A stretch of 35,064 bases of DNA from Acidobacteria bacterium 13_1_40CM_65_14. Lineage in GTDB: Bacteria > Acidobacteriota > Vicinamibacteria > Vicinamibacterales > CAVVIG01. A program made the position numbers and the translations under genes. The notes under the pieces were generated by a model that was not told the origin of the DNA, did no database searches, and saw only the letters and a list, made by a program, of their open reading frames with translations. This document shows positions 26,822 to 35,064 of the stretch, piece by piece; positions within the stretch are counted from its first letter, which is position 1, and each line of letters starts with the position of its first letter. The stretch is from assembly GCA_001917905.1 (NCBI GenBank), contig MNEX01000138.1:1-35064 (forward strand). The letters run 5' to 3'.

Positions 26822-28621
26822 ATGGCCCGCATTGTTACCTGCGGCACGGTTTTGTTCCTCGCGCTGATTGCCGCGAGAGCCGATGCCCAGTCCCCCAAGC
26901 TTGACGCTCCGCTGAGTTACTCCTCCAAGCTGTTGACGGGACGATCGCAGGTGATCGTGCGGCCGCTCGATGCCTCGGTCGATCTTCTTATCCAGTTGGC
27001 GGGCGGCACGCTGGGGCGCCCGCTGCCCAGTGTCAACGGGCGCGTGGCCAATGTGCCGAACACGGCGCTCGCGACGCTGGCCGGCAATGCGCTCGTCCAG
27101 AAAGTCGCGCTCGACAGGAAGACCATCGGGCTGAACGAGCGCACGGGCGTGACCGTCGGCGCGACCGCCGTACGCAATGCGCTCGGCTACGATGGCAGCG
27201 GCGTCGGCGTGGCGATCATCGACTCCGGCATTACGCAATGGCACGACGACCTCACGGATCCTGGGGTGACCGGATCGCAGCGCGTCGCCCAGTTCGTCGA
27301 CTTCGTCAACGGGCAGACGGTGCCGTACGACGACTACGGTCACGGCACACACGTCGCCGGGATCGTCGCCGGCAATGGATTCGATTCGAGCGGCGCTCGG
27401 ACGGGCATCGCACCAGGCGCGCGGCTCGTCGTGCTCAAGGCGCTCGACAGCTCCGGCACCGGCCGCGTCAGCGACGTCATTGCGGCGCTCGACTACGTCG
27501 TCAATCACAAAGGGCAGTTCAACATTCGAGTGGTGAACCTGTCGGTCGCCACCGCCGTGTACGAGTCCTACACCTCGGATTTGCTCGCACAGGCGACAAG
27601 GCAGGCGGTCGAACACGGCATCGTCGTGGTCGCGGCGGCCGGCAACCGCGGTCGCAGCTCGGGCCACCCGCAGTACGGCGGAATCACCGCGCCGGGCAAC
27701 GCGCCGTGGGTGCTGACCGTCGGCGCGTCGAGTCACATGGGCACGACCGATCGTGCCGACGATGTGATGGCCGCGTTCAGCTCCCGCGGACCGACGCGCA
27801 TCGACTACGCCGCGAAGCCCGACTTGGTGGCGCCCGGCGTCGGCATCGAATCCCTGAGCGATCCCGGCAGTACGCTCTACTCGAACTACTCCGCGTATCT
27901 CCTCGGCGGGACCGTCCCGACGTCGTATCCGCCGTACTTGAGCCTCTCGGGTACCAGCATGGCGTCGCCGGTCGTGACAGGCACGGTGGCCCTGATGCTC
28001 CAGGCGAACCCGTCGCTGACGCCGAACGCCGTGAAGGCGATCCTGCAGTACACCGCGCAGATCTACGCCGGTTACGACTGGCTCACCGAAGGCGCCGGCT
28101 TCCTCAACGCCGCGGGCGCCGTCCAACTGGCGCGCTTCTTCAGTCAGGGCGGTGAGTACCCGACCGACCCGATGTGGAGCCGACAAATCATCTGGGCCAA
28201 TCATCGCGTCCAAGGCGGCCGGCTCGCCCCGAACGTCAACGCATGGGCGCCCACACTCGTGTGGGGATCCGACACGGTGGACGGCGGTCCCGTCGTGTGG
28301 GGCGACTTGTGGAGCACGGCCAGCAGCGCGTGGACGACGTGGAGTACCAGTTGTTCGGACGCGATCTGCAGCAGCGCATCGTGGAACGGCGAGTCGGCGA
28401 ACGTCGTGTGGGGCTTACAGTGCGGAGGCTCTGACTGCGCGAGCACGGTGTGGTGGACCAACGGCGATCACACCGTCGTATGGGGCACCAACGGCGATGA
28501 AACCGTCGTGTGGGGCACCAACGGCGATGAAACCGTCGTGTGGGGCACCAGCTACGATGAAACGGTCGTCTGGGGAACGAGTTGCGGTCAGGACTGCCAA
28601 CCGGTCATCTGGAACCACTAG
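26822..28621 (+). CDS. secreted S8 (subtilisin-like) serine protease with C-terminal WGT repeats
   Basis: 599 residues from the ATG at 26822, chosen because it begins a signal peptide (MARIVTCGTVLFLALIAARA, cleavage probably after ADAQ near residue 23); in-frame codons upstream lack such a feature. The catalytic triad is D134 (AIIDSGI), H174 (GHGTHVAG) and S379 (SGTSMASP), with oxyanion N274 (AAAGNRG). The N-terminal 30-110 region looks like an inhibitor-type propeptide. After about residue 480 comes a Trp/Gly/Thr-rich tail with 'VVWGT' units, four of them nearly identical 10-residue copies. No anchor is visible, so it is probably exported. The sensor kinase starts 8 bases downstream. Confidence 0.9.
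   Translation: MARIVTCGTVLFLALIAARADAQSPKLDAPLSYSSKLLTGRSQVIVRPLDASVDLLIQLAGGTLGRPLPSVNGRVANVPNTALATLAGNALVQKVALDRKTIGLNERTGVTVGATAVRNALGYDGSGVGVAIIDSGITQWHDDLTDPGVTGSQRVAQFVDFVNGQTVPYDDYGHGTHVAGIVAGNGFDSSGARTGIAPGARLVVLKALDSSGTGRVSDVIAALDYVVNHKGQFNIRVVNLSVATAVYESYTSDLLAQATRQAVEHGIVVVAAAGNRGRSSGHPQYGGITAPGNAPWVLTVGASSHMGTTDRADDVMAAFSSRGPTRIDYAAKPDLVAPGVGIESLSDPGSTLYSNYSAYLLGGTVPTSYPPYLSLSGTSMASPVVTGTVALMLQANPSLTPNAVKAILQYTAQIYAGYDWLTEGAGFLNAAGAVQLARFFSQGGEYPTDPMWSRQIIWANHRVQGGRLAPNVNAWAPTLVWGSDTVDGGPVVWGDLWSTASSAWTTWSTSCSDAICSSASWNGESANVVWGLQCGGSDCASTVWWTNGDHTVVWGTNGDETVVWGTNGDETVVWGTSYDETVVWGTSCGQDCQPVIWNH
28457..28576 (+). repeat. tandem 30 bp repeat encoding TNGDETVVWG
   Basis: Four 30 bp units (28457, 28487, 28517, 28547) encode T-N/S-G/Y-D-x-T-V-V-W-G. 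The two middle copies are identical and the outer ones differ at a few bases. Degenerate VVWG units precede them within the same gene. Confidence 0.92.
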
Positions 28622-28628
28622 GCCGCCC

Positions 28629-30971
<2,343 letters not shown>

Positions 30972-30984
30972 CAGCTCTCAGACG

Positions 30985-31911
30985 TCAGACCTTAATCACT
31001 TCGACCAGCTCTTTCACGGCGCCCGCCGATTTCTTGAACGCCGCGTCTTCGTCGGGCGTGAGCGTGATCTCGATGATCTTCTCGAGCCCGCGCGCGCCGA
31101 GTTTGCACGGCACGCCCACGAACAGGTCGCGGACGCCGTACTCGCCCTGCAGGTAGACCGAACACGGCACAATCTTGTGTTTGTCGAGGAGGATCGCCTC
31201 CACCATGTCGACGACCGACGCGCCCGGTGCGTACCACGCGCTCGTCCCGACGAGCTGCGTGATTTCGGCGCCGCCACCGGCTGTCCGCGTGACGATCCGA
31301 TCGATCGCCGTCTTGTCCATCAGATCGGTGATCGGAATGCCCGCGACCGTGGAATAGCGCGGCAGCGGCACCATCGTATCGCCGTGGCCGCCGAGCACGA
31401 ACGCGTGCACGTTGTCGACCGAGACGTTCAGCTCTTTCGCGATGAAGGCGCGCATCCGCGCCGAGTCGAGCACCCCGGCCATGCCGACGACGCGCTCGCG
31501 CGGAAACTTGGAGAGTCGGTACACCGCCTGCGCCATCGCGTCGAGCGGGTTCGACACCGGGATGATGATGCAGTTGGGCGAGTACTTCACGACCTGCTCG
31601 GTCACCTGCTGCATGATCTTGTAGTTCACGTTCAGCAGGTCGTCGCGGCTCATGCCCGGTTTGCGCGGCAGGCCCGAGGTGATGACGACGATGTCCGAGT
31701 TGGCGCTCTCGGCGTAGTCGCCGGTGCCGAGGACGCGGGAATCCGATCCCCAGATCGGGCACGCTTCGAGCATGTCGAGCGCGACGCCCGCAGCCTTCTG
31801 ATCCGCGATGTCGATGATGACGACGTCGGCCAGCTGCTTGTCGGCGACGCCGCGCGCGACAGTCGCACCAACGTTGCCCGCACCCCCGACAACTGTAACT
31901 TTTCGATTCAT
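30985..31911 (-). CDS. mdh: malate dehydrogenase (LDH-like)
   Basis: 308 residues with a strong ribosome site (GAGGAG, six bases before the ATG). It interconverts malate and oxaloacetate with NAD+. The N-terminal Rossmann loop is [15 protein letters not shown]. The substrate-specificity arginine segment [14 protein letters not shown] and the catalytic histidine in [14 protein letters not shown] mark malate rather than lactate specificity. Length is normal for the LDH-like type of Mdh found outside enterobacteria. It lies downstream of icd on the minus strand and ends 13 bases from the oppositely directed kinase gene. Confidence 0.97.
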   Translation of the reverse strand: MNRKVTVVGGAGNVGATVARGVADKQLADVVIIDIADQKAAGVALDMLEACPIWGSDSRVLGTGDYAESANSDIVVITSGLPRKPGMSRDDLLNVNYKIMQQVTEQVVKYSPNCIIIPVSNPLDAMAQAVYRLSKFPRERVVGMAGVLDSARMRAFIAKELNVSVDNVHAFVLGGHGDTMVPLPRYSTVAGIPITDLMDKTAIDRIVTRTAGGGAEITQLVGTSAWYAPGASVVDMVEAILLDKHKIVPCSVYLQGEYGVRDLFVGVPCKLGARGLEKIIEITLTPDEDAAFKKSAGAVKELVEVIKV

Positions 31912-31932
31912 CGAACGCTCCTCGTCACAACG

Positions 31933-32002
31933 ATCAACGCAGAAACCGCAGAACCCGCAGAAACACCTCGCTCTGCGTGTTCCGCGAGTTCTGCGTTTAA
32001 CG
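31933..32002. repeat. intergenic inverted periodic repeat (CGCAGAACN type, 9 bp unit)
   Basis: The left arm (31933-31963) has CGCAGAA three times at 9 bp spacing. The right arm (31970-32002) is the inverse, TTCTGCG/TTCCGCG. It belongs to the family of 10476-10540 and fills the icd-mdh gap. Confidence 0.87.
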
Positions 32003-32033
32003 TCGTGTCACATGTGAACGTCGTGTCACATGT
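31999..32033. repeat. 18 bp tandem duplication at the icd stop codon
   Basis: AACGTCGTGTCACATGTG (31999-32016) is followed at once by a second copy (32017-32033, lacking the last base). The icd stop TGA (32026-32028, minus strand) lies in the second copy, so the duplication has re-created the end of the gene in its own 3' flank. Confidence 0.85.
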
Positions 32034-33363
32034 ACTTGATAATCGCGTCCGCGAACTCTGAGGTCCGCAGCTCCGTCGCGCCCTCCATCAGCCGCGCGAA
32101 GTCGTACGTCACGCGCTTGGCGGCGATGGCGCCGTCCATCCCTTTCACCACGAGGTCCGCCGCTTCGGTCCATCCGAGATGACGCAGCATCATCTCGCCC
32201 GAGAGCACGACCGACCCCGGATTCACTTTGTCCTGGTTGGCGTATTTGGGCGCCGTCCCGTGGGTCGCTTCGAAGACCGCGTGGCCCGTGACGTAATTGA
32301 TGTTGCCGCCCGGCGCGATGCCGATGCCGCCCACCTGCGCGGCCAGCGCGTCGGACAGGTAGTCGCCATTCAGGTTCGGCGTCGCGATGACGTCGAATTC
32401 GTCGGGCCTGGTCAGCACCTGCTGGAGCGTGATGTCGGCGATGGCGTCCTTGATCAGCAAGCCAGCGCCGGGCTTCCCTTCCGGAATCCGGCACCACGGC
32501 CCGCCGTCCACGTCAACGGCGCCGTAGAACTCCTTCGCGACCTGATAGCCCCAGTCGCGGAAGGCGCCTTCGGTGAACTTCATGATGTTGCCCTTGTGCA
32601 CCAGCGTGACGCTCTTGCGCTTGTCCTTGAGGGCGTAGCCGATGGCGCTGTGCACGAGCCGTTCGGTGCCGAGCCGGCTGATCGGCTTCAGGCCAATGCC
32701 AACTTCGACGTCCCCCGGGCCGACGTCGCGCTTCGGCGCGCCAATCGACTCGAGCTGCTGCTGCCACTCGCGCACGGCTGATGCCGAACCGAAGCGGATC
32801 TTCTTGAAGTCTTTCGGGAATTCCTGGGCGAGAACGTCGAGCAGCTTCTGCGCTTCGGGCGATCCCGCGGCGTATTCGATGCCCGCGTAGATGTCTTCCG
32901 TGTTCTCGCGGAAGATCACCATGTCGACTTTTTCGGGATGGCGTACCGGCGACGGGACACCCTTGTACCAGCGGACCGGCCGCAGGCAGACATACAGATC
33001 GAGTAACTGTCGCAGCGCGACGTTCAGCGATCGAATGCCGCCGCCGACCGGCGTGGTCAACGGACCCTTGATGCCAACGTAGTACTCGCGGAACGCCTCG
33101 ACAGTGTCGTCGGGCAGCCACGTGTTGAACTGCTTGAAACTTTTTTCGCCCGCGTAGACTTCCATCCACGCGATCGAGCGTTTGCCACCGTAGGCTTTTG
33201 CGACGGCGGCGTCGAACACGCGCACGCTGGCGCGCCAGATGTCCGGTCCGGTGCCATCACCTTCTATAAAAGGAATGATGGGATCGTCGGGAACGGCGAG
33301 CTGTCCGCTCTTGCGCGTGATCGCGGTACCTGTGACTGGTTTGGTTGTGGTGAAAGTCGGCAT
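32026..33363 (-). CDS. icd: isocitrate dehydrogenase (NADP-type)
   Basis: 445 residues from the ATG at 33363 ([18 protein letters not shown]); the very long reading beyond it is only antisense to serA. It oxidises and decarboxylates isocitrate to 2-oxoglutarate. [14 protein letters not shown] starts the fold, [12 protein letters not shown] carries the substrate-site serine, and [12 protein letters not shown] and [10 protein letters not shown] are family motifs. [21 protein letters not shown] matches the E. coli type with the Lys-Tyr pair that favours NADP. Upstream of mdh in a two-gene run and divergent from serA, with no strong ribosome site. Length is slightly above the usual 416. Confidence 0.96.
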   Translation of the reverse strand: MPTFTTTKPVTGTAITRKSGQLAVPDDPIIPFIEGDGTGPDIWRASVRVFDAAVAKAYGGKRSIAWMEVYAGEKSFKQFNTWLPDDTVEAFREYYVGIKGPLTTPVGGGIRSLNVALRQLLDLYVCLRPVRWYKGVPSPVRHPEKVDMVIFRENTEDIYAGIEYAAGSPEAQKLLDVLAQEFPKDFKKIRFGSASAVREWQQQLESIGAPKRDVGPGDVEVGIGLKPISRLGTERLVHSAIGYALKDKRKSVTLVHKGNIMKFTEGAFRDWGYQVAKEFYGAVDVDGGPWCRIPEGKPGAGLLIKDAIADITLQQVLTRPDEFDVIATPNLNGDYLSDALAAQVGGIGIAPGGNINYVTGHAVFEATHGTAPKYANQDKVNPGSVVLSGEMMLRHLGWTEAADLVVKGMDGAIAAKRVTYDFARLMEGATELRTSEFADAIIKYM

Positions 33364-33559
33364 ATGTTTTAGGTCAGCTTCCCTGCCGATCGTCGAAAGA
33401 TTTCCGCGAACGTTGTGGAAAACTCTGTGGAAAAGGTCGCCCGTTACCGCATTGTTACGGCGCATTCGGAATGTTTTAGCGGTTTGCACCATGGCAGGGC
33501 AACGCACGGCTGCGTGAATCGCAACGTCCGAAACCTGAGGATTATACTTCCAGCCTCTG
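33364..33559. other. divergent promoter region between icd and serA
   Basis: 196 bp without a gene. On the plus strand TATACT (33543-33548) lies 11 bases before the serA start and may be its -10 box. The match to a -35 box is poor. For icd a TAAAAC sits next to the start. No other structure was recognised. Confidence 0.4.
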
Positions 33560-35064
33560 ATGAAGATCGTTGTCGCCGACGACCTCCCGCCATCCGCGTT
33601 GGAGTTGCTCCGCGCGGAAGCTGACTGGATCGTCGACGCTCGCTCCGGACGCCAGCCATCCGCGCTCGCCGCGGATCTGGCGGACGCGGACGCTCTGCTC
33701 GTCCGCAGCGCCACCAAAGTCGACCGACGCCTGCTCGAAGCCGCGCCAAACCTTCGCATCGTGGCGCGCGCCGGCACCGGCGTGGACAACGTCGACGTGG
33801 ACGCGGCCAGCGCGCGCGGCATCCTTGTCGTCAACGCACCTGGCGCCAACAGCATCAGCGTCGCCGAACACGCGTGTGCGCTCATGCTCGCTCTTGCGCG
33901 TTTGATTCCCGCCGCTGATCGAGCGATGAAGGACGGGAAGTGGGAAAAGAAAAAATTCCTCGGCACCGAGCTGCGCGGCAAGACGCTTGGCGTCGCCGGA
34001 CTCGGGCGGATTGGACAGGAGGTCGCGCAGCGTGCGCGCGCCTTCGGCATGCGTGTCGTCGCGCACGATCCGTTTATCTCCAAGGAAATCGCCGCGGGCG
34101 TCGGCGCCGAGTTGATGTCGCTCGATGCGATGTGCGCCGCTGCGGACTACATCACGCTCCATCTCCCATCGACCGCGGACACCAAGCGTCTGTTCAACGA
34201 CGAACGGCTTGCGCGCTGCAAACCGGGCGTTCGGCTCATCAATACGGCGCGAGGCGAGCTCGTGGACGAACGCGCGTTGCGCCGCGCGATTGAAAGCGGG
34301 AACGTCGCGGGTGCGGCGCTCGATGTGTTCGAGCAAGAGCCGCCATCTGATTGGTCGCTCGCCCAACTGCCGCAGGTCATCGCGACGCCGCACATCGCCG
34401 CGTCGACTGAAGAAGCACAGGAGCTGGTGGGCATCGAGACGGCGGCCACGGTCCGCGATTTCCTGCGCGATGGTATCGTCCGCAACGCCGTGAACTTTCC
34501 GTCGGTGCATCCCGACGAGCTCCAGCGGCTGCAGCCGTGGATTCGGCTCGCCGATCACCTCGGCGCGCTGGTGTCGCAGATGGGGACTGCGCGGATCGAA
34601 GAGCTCGGCGTCCGGTACTACGGCGGACTGGTCGAGAGCCGCGGGGTCGAGGTACTTGCGGCCAGCGCCGCGGCCGGCGTCCTCCGGCCGATTCTGTCGA
34701 GCGGTGTCTCGATCGTGAATGCGCGCGCGGCCGCTCGCGCGCGCGGGATCGATATCGTCGAATCGCGCAGCGCGCGCGCGCGGCACTTCACGAGCCTGCT
34801 CTCGATCAAGCTGCACACAGACGCCGGCGAGCGCTGGGTCGAGGGAACCGTGTTCGAGCCGGGCAGCTTACGGCTCGTGTCAGTCCAGGGGGTGGCCGTC
34901 GAAGCGCCGCTCGGTGGAACGATGCTGATCATTGCCAACGACGATCAACCGGGCGTCATCGGCGAGGTCGGCACGATTCTCGGTCGCCATCACGTGAACA
35001 TCGCCAACTTCGCGCTCGGCCGTGGTGAGACGGGCGCAATCGGTGTGGTCAACGTCGACGAGGA
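33560..35064 (+). CDS. serA: D-3-phosphoglycerate dehydrogenase, partial at the right edge
   Basis: 501 codons are visible from the ATG at 33560 to the window end; the family is about 525-530 long, so only the tail is missing. It makes the first step of serine synthesis. [17 protein letters not shown] starts the substrate domain. The NAD-binding loop is [17 protein letters not shown]. The catalytic arginine, glutamate and histidine are in [17 protein letters not shown] and ATPHIAAS. An intervening domain follows from about residue 310, then an ACT-type domain ([20 protein letters not shown]) at the edge. It is the long, regulated form of SerA and is divergent from icd. Confidence 0.96.
   Translation, partial: MKIVVADDLPPSALELLRAEADWIVDARSGRQPSALAADLADADALLVRSATKVDRRLLEAAPNLRIVARAGTGVDNVDVDAASARGILVVNAPGANSISVAEHACALMLALARLIPAADRAMKDGKWEKKKFLGTELRGKTLGVAGLGRIGQEVAQRARAFGMRVVAHDPFISKEIAAGVGAELMSLDAMCAAADYITLHLPSTADTKRLFNDERLARCKPGVRLINTARGELVDERALRRAIESGNVAGAALDVFEQEPPSDWSLAQLPQVIATPHIAASTEEAQELVGIETAATVRDFLRDGIVRNAVNFPSVHPDELQRLQPWIRLADHLGALVSQMGTARIEELGVRYYGGLVESRGVEVLAASAAAGVLRPILSSGVSIVNARAAARARGIDIVESRSARARHFTSLLSIKLHTDAGERWVEGTVFEPGSLRLVSVQGVAVEAPLGGTMLIIANDDQPGVIGEVGTILGRHHVNIANFALGRGETGAIGVVNVDE

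Noticed and set aside
28457-28576. Tandem 30 bp repeat as a possible CRISPR array
   Set aside because: The units are contiguous without spacers and are in frame within the protease gene.
32026-34083. Reading icd as a 685-codon protein
   Set aside because: The part above 33363 is antisense to serA and crosses the intergenic region; icd homology begins at the ATG at 33363.

Overview
The window is GC-rich DNA from a bacterium that most resembles an Acidobacteriota, perhaps Vicinamibacteria. This is inferred from gene style, not from a marker search: a b6f-like Rieske/cytochrome b complex with a HEAT-repeat protein and a giant multihaem cytochrome c, an S8 protease ending in 'VVWGT' repeats, and a decayed TolB/WD40-type propeller gene. 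Almost all sequence is explained by housekeeping metabolism. No phage, CRISPR array, complete insertion sequence, rRNA or tRNA gene was seen.

Layout. (1) 1-6492, minus strand: an electron-transport operon, read as HEAT protein, Rieske Fe-S protein, cytochrome b6-type subunit, subunit-IV-type cytochrome b, and a cytochrome c with at least eight haems that runs off the left edge. (2) 6557-6897: remnants of a propeller gene. (3) 6964-13188, minus: an amino-acid operon read as leader peptide, pheA, ilvD, ilvB, ilvN, ilvC. Its 5' end carries a complete four-segment transcription attenuator with a leader peptide rich in Ile, Val and Leu. (4) 13265-14693, minus: dcd, a DUF2905 membrane protein and ndk, then a small acidic plus-strand ORF. 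(5) 15180-20664, minus: sucC, sucD, korA, korB, followed by divergent sdhC-sdhA-sdhB (20729-24405, plus). (6) 24746-26240, minus: a receiver-domain protein, and a DUF2007 protein with a methyltransferase. (7) 26822-30971, plus: S8 protease and hybrid sensor kinase. (8) 33363-30985, minus: icd and mdh, with divergent serA (33560 to the right edge).

Together the genes supply TCA steps from isocitrate to fumarate and from malate to oxaloacetate. The 2-oxoglutarate step uses a ferredoxin-dependent oxidoreductase. Quinol made by SdhCAB can feed the b6f-like complex. The ilv operon makes valine and isoleucine, with prephenate dehydratase co-transcribed.

The most unusual signal lies between the genes. 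Many gaps hold an element built the same way: a short unit (usually 9 bp, also 7 or about 15) repeated two to four times, then the same array inverted, so the whole can fold into a long imperfect hairpin. At least eight unrelated unit sequences share this plan (3743, 4640, 8017, 8655, 10476, 14171, 15098, 18388, 19399, 23547, 31933). A second class has a conserved frame around a perfect GC-rich stem whose sequence differs between copies while pairing is kept (16301, 23426). I know of no assigned function for these, and they are the best candidate here for an undescribed system.
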